Source of the DNA: Marinobacter sp. S0848L
GTDB lineage: Bacteria; Pseudomonadota; Gammaproteobacteria; Pseudomonadales; Oleiphilaceae
Length of the DNA stretch: 64,000 nt
NCBI RefSeq assembly: GCF_023016065.1
Contig: NZ_JALKAQ010000010.1
Location: forward strand, 1 to 64,000
Direction of reading: 5' to 3'
Positions 20,540 through 27,893 of the stretch are shown in pieces. Numbering within the stretch: the first letter of the stretch is position 1; the number at the start of each line of letters is the position of its first letter. Position numbers and translations under genes: made by a program. The notes under the pieces are model-generated. The model ran no database searches, was not told where the DNA came from, and saw only the letters and a program-made list of their open reading frames with translations.

Positions 20540-20576
20540 GGTTTATCCGTAAACCAAATACCTTGCGAAGGTTAAC
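20540..20576. promoter_or_regulatory. BirA-type biotin operator between comF and bioB
   Basis: GTAAACC (20549-20555), a 14-nt spacer, then GGTTAAC (20570-20576). This resembles the known BirA operator half-sites TTGTAAACC / GGTTTACAA. A further GGTTTA (20540-20545) forms a perfect 6-bp inverted repeat with the TAAACC of the first half-site. It lies 12 nt before the bioB ATG and 13 nt from the comF start, where bound biotinoyl-AMP-BirA would block both directions. The birA gene itself is not in this window. Confidence 0.75.
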
Positions 20577-20587
20577 AGGACTTGAAC

Positions 20588-21646
20588 ATGACTGCTACTG
20601 CACTGCGACACGACTGGAGCCTTCAGGAGGCTCAAGCGCTTTTTAATCTCCCGTTTAACGATCTCTTGTTCCGCGCTCAGTCGGTGCACCGGGAACATTT
20701 TGACCCGAACGAAGTGCAGGTCAGTACGTTGCTTTCGATTAAGACCGGCGCTTGCCCGGAGGACTGTAAATACTGCCCTCAGAGCGGGCATTACAACACC
20801 GGTCTGGAGAAAGAAAAACTGTTGGAGATTGAAAAGGTTGTCGCGGAGGCGCGCGCTGCGAAGCAAAAGGGCGCGTCGCGGTTTTGTATGGGGGCGGCCT
20901 GGCGCAGCCCGGCAAAGAAAGATATGCCGTACGTTTTGGATATGGTTCAGCAGGTGAAGTCGCTGGGGCTGGAAACCTGCATGACGCTGGGCATGCTGAA
21001 AGAAGAAGAGGCCAAGGAGTTGGCGGAAGCCGGTCTGGATTATTACAACCATAACCTGGATACCTCCGAGAAGTATTACAACCACATTATTACTACCCGC
21101 ACCTATCAGGATCGTCTGGATACGCTGGATAACGTGCGCAAAGCCGGTATGAAGGTTTGCTGCGGCGGGATTCTGGGCATGGGTGAGGACGAAGATGACC
21201 GTGTGGGCTTGTTGGTTCAGTTGGCCAATTTGCCACAGCATCCGGAGAGTGTGCCGGTGAATATGCTGGTGAAGGTGAAGGGGACGCCGCTGGAAGATGT
21301 GGAGGATCTGGAGCCGTTTGATTTTATCCGGATGATTGCGGTGGCGCGGATTATGATGCCTGCCTCTCATGTTCGTTTGTCGGCTGGTCGCGAGCAGATG
21401 AATGAGCAGATGCAGTCGCTGTGTTTCCTGGCGGGTGCGAATTCGATTTTTTACGGCGAGAAGTTGCTGACGACGTCTAACCCGGAGGCGGATGCGGATA
21501 TGCAGTTGTTCCGTAAGCTGGGCATTCGTCCTGAGCAGCGGGAGCAGTGTGCCACCGAGGAACAGCAGGAAGAGGAGTTGGCCGAAGCGGTTGAGTATGA
21601 GGCTACGCGTCACATGTTTTATGACGCTTCTCGGGAATCTGCCTGA
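20588..21646 (+). CDS. bioB: Biotin synthase
   Basis: This radical-SAM enzyme inserts sulfur into dethiobiotin to make biotin. The radical-SAM cluster motif CPEDCKYC is near residue 56, preceded by [22 protein letters not shown] and the [13 protein letters not shown] segment are typical of BioB. I start at ATG 20588 ([10 protein letters not shown]); a TTG two codons earlier is in frame but less likely. The C-terminal tail is acidic and Gln/Glu-rich ([15 protein letters not shown]). It is the first gene of the biotin operon, and a palindromic element separates it from bioF. Confidence 0.97.
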   Translation: MTATALRHDWSLQEAQALFNLPFNDLLFRAQSVHREHFDPNEVQVSTLLSIKTGACPEDCKYCPQSGHYNTGLEKEKLLEIEKVVAEARAAKQKGASRFCMGAAWRSPAKKDMPYVLDMVQQVKSLGLETCMTLGMLKEEEAKELAEAGLDYYNHNLDTSEKYYNHIITTRTYQDRLDTLDNVRKAGMKVCCGGILGMGEDEDDRVGLLVQLANLPQHPESVPVNMLVKVKGTPLEDVEDLEPFDFIRMIAVARIMMPASHVRLSAGREQMNEQMQSLCFLAGANSIFYGEKLLTTSNPEADADMQLFRKLGIRPEQREQCATEEQQEEELAEAVEYEATRHMFYDASRESA

Positions 21647-21663
21647 TTTCAGGCTTTGGTGGC

Positions 21664-21777
21664 GTGTGAAGGTCTGGCGCTGCTTTTCGGGACACGCTAC
21701 GAGCACATCCATGTGCGCTTGTTTCAGGCCGTCCTTGGCCTTCAACAGTCCCGAAAAGCAGCGCCAGACCTTCACTC
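21664..21777 (+). repeat. Family A palindromic element E3, inside the bio operon
   Basis: The arms (21664-21692 and 21749-21777) are complementary at 28 of 29 positions, with 27 consecutive pairs (GTGAAGGTCTGGCGCTGC... outward). The core is in forward orientation: hairpin 1 GCACATCCATGTGC, hairpin 2 AGGCCGTCCTTGGCCT, a variant that keeps pairing. It occupies half the gap between bioB and bioF, so the bio mRNA would carry a very stable three-way structure there. Confidence 0.88.
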
Positions 21778-21862
21778 CAAATCTGATCGGGGAGTCAGTT
21801 GCCAATTCTGACTCCTTTTTACCCGGATTTTCATTGCCCTGACCTTTTGGTGTGTCGTCTTT

Positions 21863-23050
21863 ATGCGCGATTTTGCCCACGAGATTGAACAACGGAAACG
21901 CGCGGGTCTGTACCGGACCCGACGTTTGGTTTCTGGCCCGCAACAGCCGGAGTTAACCGCAGATGGTCGGGCGTTGCTGTCGTTCTGCAGCAACGATTAT
22001 CTGGGCCTCGCCAATCACCCCAACAATATTGAAGCGCTGAAGAACGCCTTGCCCGAGACCGGGTTGGGTGGGGCTGCGTCTCACCTTGTGTGTGGTCATC
22101 ATGACGCTCATCACCGCTTGGAAGAACGGTTGGCGGATTTTACCCGGCGCAGCAGCGCATTGTTCTTTTCCACCGGCTATATGGCAAATGTGGGTGTGAT
22201 TTCGGCGCTGGTGGGGCGGGGCGATACGGTGTTTTCGGATCGACTGAACCATGCCTCCATCATCGATGGCTGTATTCTTAGCCGGGCTCGGGTCCGGCGC
22301 TATGCCCACGGGGATGTTGAAGCGCTGGAAACGATGTTGGCAGATACTTCGGGGCACAAGGTTGTGGTCACCGACGGGGTGTTCAGCATGGATGGCGATG
22401 TGGCGCCATTGAAGGCATTGGCGCGAGTCTGTAAGGCCCACGATGCTTTGTTGATAGTGGACGATGCCCACGGCATTGGCGTGCTGGGGCCACAGGGGCG
22501 GGGCAGTGTGCTGGAGGCGGGGCTGTCGGAGGATGAGGTGCCGGTTTTGATTGGTACGCTCGGCAAGGCGGTGGGTACCAGTGGTGCTTTTGTCGCGGGT
22601 CCGGCGCTCTTGATGGATTATCTGGTGCAGAAAGCTCGAACGTATATATACACCACAGCGATGCCGCCGGCGATGGCGGCTGCGACCTGCGCGAGCTTGG
22701 ATCTGATTGAGGTCGATGATCAACGGCGGGCACACCTGAATGGGTTGATCGCGCGTTTCCGCGAAGGCGCGCAGGCGTTGGGTTATGAGCTGATGCCGTC
22801 TTATACGCCGATTCAGCCGATCATGATTGGCGGCAATGAGGAGGCTTTGGCGTTGAGTCAGGCCTTGGAGCAGCAAGGCGTGATGGTGACGGCTATTCGG
22901 CCGCCGACGGTGCCTGAGGGGCAGGCTCGCCTGCGGGTGACCTTGAGTGCTGCCCACAGCGAGGCGCATGTTGCTCGTTTGTTGGCGGCTCTTTCAGAGT
23001 GTCGGGTGTTGCGTGATTTAAGTGATTCGGAGCAGGTGGCAGCCCTATGA
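21863..23050 (+). CDS. bioF: 8-amino-7-oxononanoate synthase
   Basis: BioF is a PLP enzyme that condenses pimeloyl-ACP with L-alanine to give 8-amino-7-oxononanoate (KAPA). The 395-residue protein contains the Asp that pairs with PLP nitrogen (LLIVDDAHGIGVLG) and the PLP-binding lysine in GTLGKAVGTSGAF near residue 234. RSSALFFSTGYMANVG is also typical. It overlaps bioC by 4 nt (ATGA), so the two are translationally coupled. The gap from bioB holds palindromic element E3. Confidence 0.96.
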   Translation: MRDFAHEIEQRKRAGLYRTRRLVSGPQQPELTADGRALLSFCSNDYLGLANHPNNIEALKNALPETGLGGAASHLVCGHHDAHHRLEERLADFTRRSSALFFSTGYMANVGVISALVGRGDTVFSDRLNHASIIDGCILSRARVRRYAHGDVEALETMLADTSGHKVVVTDGVFSMDGDVAPLKALARVCKAHDALLIVDDAHGIGVLGPQGRGSVLEAGLSEDEVPVLIGTLGKAVGTSGAFVAGPALLMDYLVQKARTYIYTTAMPPAMAAATCASLDLIEVDDQRRAHLNGLIARFREGAQALGYELMPSYTPIQPIMIGGNEEALALSQALEQQGVMVTAIRPPTVPEGQARLRVTLSAAHSEAHVARLLAALSECRVLRDLSDSEQVAAL

Positions 23051-23880
23051 ATATGTTTAATGATCTGACCACGGCCTCTGCCACGGATGGCGGTACCGGA
23101 ACCAAGGCATCGATTGCCTCGGGGTTTGGTGGTGCCAGCCAAACGTATGACAGTGCGTCTCGATTGCAAAAGGCGATGGGCGACACGCTGTTGTCGCGCA
23201 TTCCCGAATCTTTCAGACCGGAGTCTGTTCTTGATTTGGGCTGCGGCACCGGTTGGTTTACCCGGAAGCTGACGGCACGATTTCCCGAGGCTCGGGTTAC
23301 GGGTGCGGATTTATCTCCGGGTATGTTGGCGCAAGCTGAAGCGGCTACCGACCGCGCTGATGTTAACTGGCTGAATGCCGATGCAGAGCAGTTGCCGCTG
23401 GCGGACCAGAGTGTTGACCTGGTGTTCAGCAATCTGATGGTGCAATGGAGCCAACAGCCCGAGGTTGTGCTGGCGGAATGTCAGAGGGTGCTGCGTCCGG
23501 GTGGTCTGTTAGTGATGTCTACGCTGGTGGATGGTACGTTGCGAGAGCTCAAGCAAGCGTGGGCGAAAGCCGACCCGGGGCAGCCACACGTCAATCGATT
23601 TGTGCCGGCGGAGCATTGGCGCAGCCTGACGAGGGCAACGTTGACGGGGTCAGAGCTTGCGTTATCGCCAATTCGTTTGCGCTATGACACACCCATGGCG
23701 CTCAATCGGGAACTCAAACATTTGGGAGCCGTGTTCAAAGGGGAAGAAAGGCGCCGGACAGTGACCGCTCCGGGGCGTTTCCGCGCGATGTGCAGGGCCT
23801 ATCCGGGCGTTCGGTCTGGTCAGGTTTTCGCGACTTACGAGGCCGGTTGGTTGTATTGGCAAAAGCCCACAGCAGGATAA
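23047..23880 (+). CDS. bioC: Malonyl-ACP O-methyltransferase BioC
   Basis: BioC methylates the free carboxyl of malonyl-ACP, disguising it so fatty-acid synthesis can extend it to pimeloyl-ACP methyl ester. The 277-residue protein has the SAM-binding motif VLDLGCGTGWFTRKL near residue 60, motif II VDLVFSNLMVQW, and ALNRELKHLGA further on. A ~25-residue Gly/Ala/Ser-rich N-terminal extension precedes ASQTYDSASRLQKAMGDTLL, where family homology starts. The esterase that must remove the methyl group, usually BioH, is not encoded in the operon. Confidence 0.93.
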   Translation: MNMFNDLTTASATDGGTGTKASIASGFGGASQTYDSASRLQKAMGDTLLSRIPESFRPESVLDLGCGTGWFTRKLTARFPEARVTGADLSPGMLAQAEAATDRADVNWLNADAEQLPLADQSVDLVFSNLMVQWSQQPEVVLAECQRVLRPGGLLVMSTLVDGTLRELKQAWAKADPGQPHVNRFVPAEHWRSLTRATLTGSELALSPIRLRYDTPMALNRELKHLGAVFKGEERRRTVTAPGRFRAMCRAYPGVRSGQVFATYEAGWLYWQKPTAG

Positions 23881-23885
23881 ACACG

Positions 23886-24590
23886 ATGGCAAAGAAAACA
23901 TACTTCGTAACGGGTACTGATACCGAGGTGGGTAAAACCATCGTCAGTGCGTCGATTCTCGAGGCTGCCAAGGCGCAGGGCAAACGTACCATTGCCATGA
24001 AGCCAATCGCTTCGGGCTGTGAGCAAACACCGGAAGGCCTTCGTAATGAAGATGCGCTGATGCTGCAAGCCGCGGTTACGGAAACCGTGGCTTACGATGT
24101 GATTAATCCAGTTGCCTTGGAGCCCGCGATTGCGCCTCATGTCGCGGCGGTTCAAGCGGGTAAGCAGATCAGTTCCCAACGTTTGATCGGTTTTTGTCGC
24201 GGTCTGCAGATGCAGCCCGCGGACGTGATGCTTATCGAAGGGGCTGGAGGTTGGCGGGTGCCGTTAAATGATCGCGAAACCTACGCGTCGGTGCCCCGTG
24301 AGATGGGCTTGGGCGTGATCATGGTGGTGCCGCTGAAACTTGGCTGTATCAATCATGCGATGCTGACGGCAGAAGCTATTCGTGCAGATGGTTTAACCGT
24401 GGCTGGTTGGGTCGCAAACCACCCCGAAGCCGACCCGATGAGCTGTGAAGAAGAAACCCTCAATTATTTGGTTGCGCATCTTGAGGCGCCCTGTTTGGGC
24501 GTTTTGCCCTATGTGGGCGAAGTGCCAGTGGCGGATTTGCCCTCAGTGTTGGCCCGTTATCTAAATGTGTCTCCGTTGTTTGAAAATTAA
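23886..24590 (+). CDS. bioD: Dethiobiotin synthetase
   Basis: BioD closes the ureido ring of dethiobiotin from DAPA, CO2 and ATP. Start ATG 23886 (MAKKTYFVTGTDTEVGKT) lies 6 nt after bioC and gives 234 residues; the frame stays open 96 nt further upstream but that stretch overlaps bioC and is not family-like. The P-loop GTDTEVGKTIV is near residue 9, VMLIEGAGGWRVPL near residue 114. The DAPA-forming gene bioA is not in this window. Confidence 0.96.
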   Translation: MAKKTYFVTGTDTEVGKTIVSASILEAAKAQGKRTIAMKPIASGCEQTPEGLRNEDALMLQAAVTETVAYDVINPVALEPAIAPHVAAVQAGKQISSQRLIGFCRGLQMQPADVMLIEGAGGWRVPLNDRETYASVPREMGLGVIMVVPLKLGCINHAMLTAEAIRADGLTVAGWVANHPEADPMSCEEETLNYLVAHLEAPCLGVLPYVGEVPVADLPSVLARYLNVSPLFEN

Positions 24591-24609
24591 CCAGATTTGT
24601 GCGTTAATT

Positions 24610-24640
24610 GAGCCAATTGTCTGCCACGGGGAATTGGCTC
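24610..24640 (+). promoter_or_regulatory. Hairpin abutting a start codon
   Basis: A perfect 9-bp stem GAGCCAATT (24610-24618) / AATTGGCTC (24632-24640) with a 13-nt loop ends one base before the ATG at 24642. The loop carries ACGGGG, the only purine-rich stretch available as ribosome-binding site. No T-tract follows, so it does not look like an intrinsic terminator for bioD. A translational-control role is possible but inferred from position only. Confidence 0.5.
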
Positions 24641-24641
24641 C

Positions 24642-24887
24642 ATGATCAATAACACTCTCGGTATCGGTATTCAGGGCATCCAGGACGGCATAGTCGGGAT
24701 GGATAACGCCGCCCGAAAAATTGCCCGGGGTGGCGCAGATGGTCCGCAGGGAAGTGCAGAAGGGGCCGGTAATCTTGCTGAGCCTATGATCGAGCTGAAT
24801 CTCTACAAGCGCAGTGTTGAGGCCTCGGCACAGGTGGTTAGAACCGCTGACGAAACCATAGGCACCCTGTTGGATATCAAGGTCTGA
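24642..24887 (+). CDS. Small flagellar-rod-like protein (hypothetical)
   Basis: The 81-residue product resembles the two ends of flagellar rod/hook proteins joined together: an N-terminus like GIQGIQDGIVGMDNAARKIA and a C-terminus AEPMIELNLYKRSVEASAQVVRTADETIGTLL, similar in pattern to FlgC/FlgG/FlgE termini. The central shell domain is missing. No flagellar genes are nearby. It may be an export or surface component that uses the rod-type helical ends, or a relic. The coding call rests on these motifs and the neighbouring metalloprotease gene 15 nt downstream. Confidence 0.7.
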   Translation: MINNTLGIGIQGIQDGIVGMDNAARKIARGGADGPQGSAEGAGNLAEPMIELNLYKRSVEASAQVVRTADETIGTLLDIKV

Positions 24888-24902
24888 TCAACGGGCACGG
24901 CC

Positions 24903-25622
24903 GTGAACATACCCCCACAAATTTCTCCAGTTTATCCCTCGGTAGGCTCTGTCTCAGCGGCAGGTGCCGTTGGCCCTGTGGTCGCTGGTTCAGCGACCGC
25001 TCCGGGTGAACAACCCACTGAGGGTGAAAATCGTTCGATACGCGCTTCGGAACAGGCTTCCGAAGACAAATCGTCCGGCTCATCTACCGAAAAATCCGAG
25101 CAAGAAAACGAAAATCCCCAAGGGTTGACCGAGTCCGAGCTGAAACAGCTTGCTGAGCTCAAAGCCCGGGATCGGGAAGTGCGCGCTCACGAGGCGGCCC
25201 ACCAAGCAGTGGGAGGGCAGCACGCCGGCGCGATTTCATACTCCTATGAGCGTGGCCCTGATGGCGCTCAATACGCGGTCGGCGGGGAAGTGCCTATCGA
25301 TGTATCGCCAGTGGCGGGCGACCCCCAGGCAACAATTGAAAAAATGCGTGTTGTTCGCGCGGCCGCCATGGCCCCGGCCCAACCCTCGTCGCAAGATCGT
25401 GCCGTGGCCGCGCAAGCGATGCAAACCATGCTGCAGGCACAGGTGGAACTGGCCAGTGGTGAGGGGGAGAGCGCCAGTATTGATGGCCGGGCTGAGGACA
25501 TCGGACAAGTTCAAAGGCCTCAGGATAGTCAGTCCCGCCAAGCCACAGAGGCGTATCAAAATGTATCCGCTATGCAGGGTTATGGGTTCGACTCGGACGC
25601 TGCCACTTCGATTTTCATTTGA
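24903..25622 (+). CDS. SprA-related putative zinc metalloprotease
   Basis: The 239-residue protein has a disordered Gly/Ala/Ser/Glu-rich first half, then a conserved domain with HEAAH (an HExxH zinc site) in the segment REVRAHEAAHQAVGGQHAG near residue 98. It continues with SYSYERGPDGAQYAVGGEVPID and a helical stretch starting DPQATIEKMRVVRAAAMAP. This pattern matches the SprA-related / CJM1_0395 family as I know it. Peptidase activity is inferred, not established. Start is GTG at 24903. No signal peptide is evident. It is probably co-transcribed with the rod-like mini-protein upstream. Confidence 0.8.
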   Translation: MNIPPQISPVYPSVGSVSAAGAVGPVVAGSATAPGEQPTEGENRSIRASEQASEDKSSGSSTEKSEQENENPQGLTESELKQLAELKARDREVRAHEAAHQAVGGQHAGAISYSYERGPDGAQYAVGGEVPIDVSPVAGDPQATIEKMRVVRAAAMAPAQPSSQDRAVAAQAMQTMLQAQVELASGEGESASIDGRAEDIGQVQRPQDSQSRQATEAYQNVSAMQGYGFDSDAATSIFI

Positions 25623-25728
25623 CACACCCCTCAAGATAAAGCCCTGAACGCGATAGGCATATCGCCTTTTCTCCTCTCTGTTTGTTACGTTTGTGAACAC
25701 AAAGCCCGACAAAATTGACTCAATTCTC

Positions 25729-25758
25729 TTGACAATTCTGTGCTCCAAAACGTATGTT
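25729..25758 (+). promoter_or_regulatory. Sigma-70-like promoter for the first acyl-CoA dehydrogenase
   Basis: TTGACA (25729-25734), an 18-nt spacer, then TATGTT (25753-25758). The -35 box is consensus and the -10 box matches at four of six positions (TATAAT). The start codon is about 110 nt downstream, giving a long leader. Confidence 0.6.
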
Positions 25759-25773
25759 TCAAACAAGTGTTTA
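25756..25773. promoter_or_regulatory. PsrA-like operator overlapping the -10 region
   Basis: GTTT-C-AAAC-AAGT-GTTT contains CAAAC-N4-GTTT (25760-25772), which agrees with the G/C-AAAC-N2-4-GTTT-G/C motif known for PsrA, the TetR-type repressor that senses long-chain acyl-CoA in Pseudomonas. Its place on the -10 box of a beta-oxidation gene supports a repressor site. Binding is inferred. Confidence 0.5.
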
Positions 25774-25866
25774 ATTAAGGCTGTGGAGCACGAGCTTCGC
25801 GGTGTTTGAGCAAACCACGGTATAGCTGCAACAACTTCAGCTGCAACCAACATTGAGGTGGATTCA

Positions 25867-27666
25867 ATGCCTGAGTACAAAGCGCCCCTGCGTGATATCA
25901 AATTTGTAATGAACGAGCTGCTCGACAGCGAGACCCACTACGCCAATTTGGAAGGCGCTGAAGACGCAACTCCGGATATGGTCGATGCCATCATCCAGGA
26001 AGGTGCAAAGTTTGCTGAACAGGTACTGTCTCCGCTGAACGCGGTAGGTGACCGTGAAGGTTGTACCTGGAGCGAAGACGGCGTTAAAACGCCGACTGGC
26101 TTTAAAGAAGCGTACGACCAGTTTGTTGAAGGCGGCTGGCCATCACTGGCGGCCGACGCTAACTATGGCGGCCAGGGCCTGCCAGACTCTCTCGGCATCG
26201 TGATGAGCGAGCTGAACGGTACTGCTAACTGGTCTTGGGGCATGTACCCGGGCCTGAGCCACGGTGCAATCAACACCCTGGAAGCGCACGGTACTGAAGA
26301 GCAGAAGCAGACTTACCTGACCAAAATGATCAGCGGTGAGTGGACCGGCACCATGTGCCTGACCGAAGCGCACTGTGGTTCTGACCTGGGCACCCTGCGT
26401 ACGAAAGCAGAGCCTAACGCAGACGGTTCTTACAGCATTTCCGGTACCAAGATCTTTATCTCGGCCGGTGAGCACGATATGACCGAGAACATCATTCACA
26501 TCGTACTGGCTCGTCTGCCGGGTGCACCTGAAGGTACCAAGGGCATTTCCCTGTTTATCGTACCTAAGTGCCTGCCGAACGAAGACGGTTCTGCGGGTGA
26601 GCGCAACGCTGTTTCTTGTGGCTCTATCGAGCACAAGATGGGTATCCACGGCAACGCAACCTGCGTAATGAACTTCGACGGCGCCAAAGGCTGGCTGATC
26701 GGACCTGAGAACAAAGGTCTGAACTGCATGTTCACCTTCATGAACACCGCGCGTATCGGTACAGCTATCCAGGGTTTGGGCGCAGCTGAACTGGCGTTCC
26801 AGGGCTCATTGGCTTACGCCAAAGACCGTCTGGCCATGCGTTCACTGAGTGGCGCGAAGAACCCGGAAGGCATCGCTGACCCGATCATCGTTCACCCAGA
26901 CGTGCGTCGCATGCTGCTGACTCAGAAAGCCGTTGCTGAAGGTGCTCGTGCCCTGATCTACCTGACTGCGCAAAAAGCAGACCTCGTGGCTCGTGGCAAG
27001 ACTGACGAAGAGCGCAAGACAGCCGACGAAGCGCTGGGCTTCCTGACCCCGATCGCCAAAGCCTTCCTGACCGAAATCGGTTACGAAGCTGCGAACCTGG
27101 GTATGCAGGTATTTGGTGGTCACGGTTTCATCTCCGAATGGGGTATGGAGCAGAACGTACGTGATGCCCGTATCGGCATGATCTACGAAGGCACTACCGG
27201 CATTCAGGCGCTGGATCTGTTGGGCCGTAAGGTTCTGATGACTCAGGGCGAGTCTCTGAAGACCTTCACCAAGCAAGTTCACGTGTTCTGCAAAGAAAAC
27301 GCAGACAACGAGCAGCTGAAGCAGTTCATCGAGCCGCTGGCAGCAATCAACAAAGAGTGGGGCGACCTGACCATGAAAGTGGGCATGGCCGCTATGAAGA
27401 ACCGTGAAGAAGTAGGTTCTGCCTCCGTTGACTACCTGATGTACTCCGGTTACGCCGTGTTTGCGTACCTGTGGGCTCAGATGGCCAAAGTTGCTCAGGA
27501 AAAGCTGGAGCAAGGCACGACTGAAGAAGCGTTCTACACTGCGAAGCTGCAGACTGCTCGCTTCTACTTCACCCGCATGCTGCCGCGTACCAAGACTCAC
27601 GCTGCCACCATGCTGGCCGGTGCAGACACTCTGCTGGATATGCCGGAAGAAAACTTCGCCCTTTAA
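25867..27666 (+). CDS. Acyl-CoA dehydrogenase, ~600-residue type (first of tandem pair)
   Basis: This enzyme introduces the alpha-beta double bond in acyl-CoAs, passing electrons to ETF. I start at ATG 25867 ([13 protein letters not shown]), behind GAGGTGG. At 599 residues it belongs to the large bacterial class with an extra C-terminal domain (Pseudomonas FadE1/FadE2 and DmdC-like proteins). The FAD-site segment [27 protein letters not shown], and the catalytic Glu in [13 protein letters not shown] (near residue 439) are visible. Codons are strongly biased (GGT, CTG, CGT, AAC), suggesting high expression. Chain-length preference cannot be read from sequence. Confidence 0.93.
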   Translation: MPEYKAPLRDIKFVMNELLDSETHYANLEGAEDATPDMVDAIIQEGAKFAEQVLSPLNAVGDREGCTWSEDGVKTPTGFKEAYDQFVEGGWPSLAADANYGGQGLPDSLGIVMSELNGTANWSWGMYPGLSHGAINTLEAHGTEEQKQTYLTKMISGEWTGTMCLTEAHCGSDLGTLRTKAEPNADGSYSISGTKIFISAGEHDMTENIIHIVLARLPGAPEGTKGISLFIVPKCLPNEDGSAGERNAVSCGSIEHKMGIHGNATCVMNFDGAKGWLIGPENKGLNCMFTFMNTARIGTAIQGLGAAELAFQGSLAYAKDRLAMRSLSGAKNPEGIADPIIVHPDVRRMLLTQKAVAEGARALIYLTAQKADLVARGKTDEERKTADEALGFLTPIAKAFLTEIGYEAANLGMQVFGGHGFISEWGMEQNVRDARIGMIYEGTTGIQALDLLGRKVLMTQGESLKTFTKQVHVFCKENADNEQLKQFIEPLAAINKEWGDLTMKVGMAAMKNREEVGSASVDYLMYSGYAVFAYLWAQMAKVAQEKLEQGTTEEAFYTAKLQTARFYFTRMLPRTKTHAATMLAGADTLLDMPEENFAL

Positions 27667-27695
27667 GGCTGAGGTTGCTATCTGATTGATAGTGC

Positions 27696-27733
27696 AAAAA
27701 AAGCCCGTTCTCTGTGAAGAGGCGGGCTTTTTT
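27696..27733. terminator. Terminator after the first acyl-CoA dehydrogenase
   Basis: AAAAAAAGCCCG (27696-27707) and CGGGCTTTTTT (27723-27733) frame a 15-nt loop. It ends the first gene of the pair before the second begins at 27894, so the two paralogues are likely separate transcription units. Confidence 0.9.
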
Positions 27734-27893
27734 CATGAGTTTGAGGCCAGTATTAAGGTAGAATACCGAGCATAGAATAATAACCTTGATACGGACACAT
27801 TGCCGATCGGGCGGACGTCGCTGAGCCTTCCAATGAGGGCCATTGTCAAAGCATGCCCCCGAAGAGACTGACTGATTTTCTGGAGAGTTATAC

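Noticed and set aside
23790..24590. bioD with a start inside bioC
   Set aside because: The added 32 residues overlap bioC in another frame and do not resemble BioD; ATG 23886 gives the standard MAKKTYFVTGTD start.
24642..24887. Truncated pseudogene of a flagellar rod protein
   Set aside because: Both terminal motifs are present in one intact frame with a start, and the gene lies next to an intact putative metalloprotease. The missing centre seems a feature and not a break, although decay cannot be excluded.
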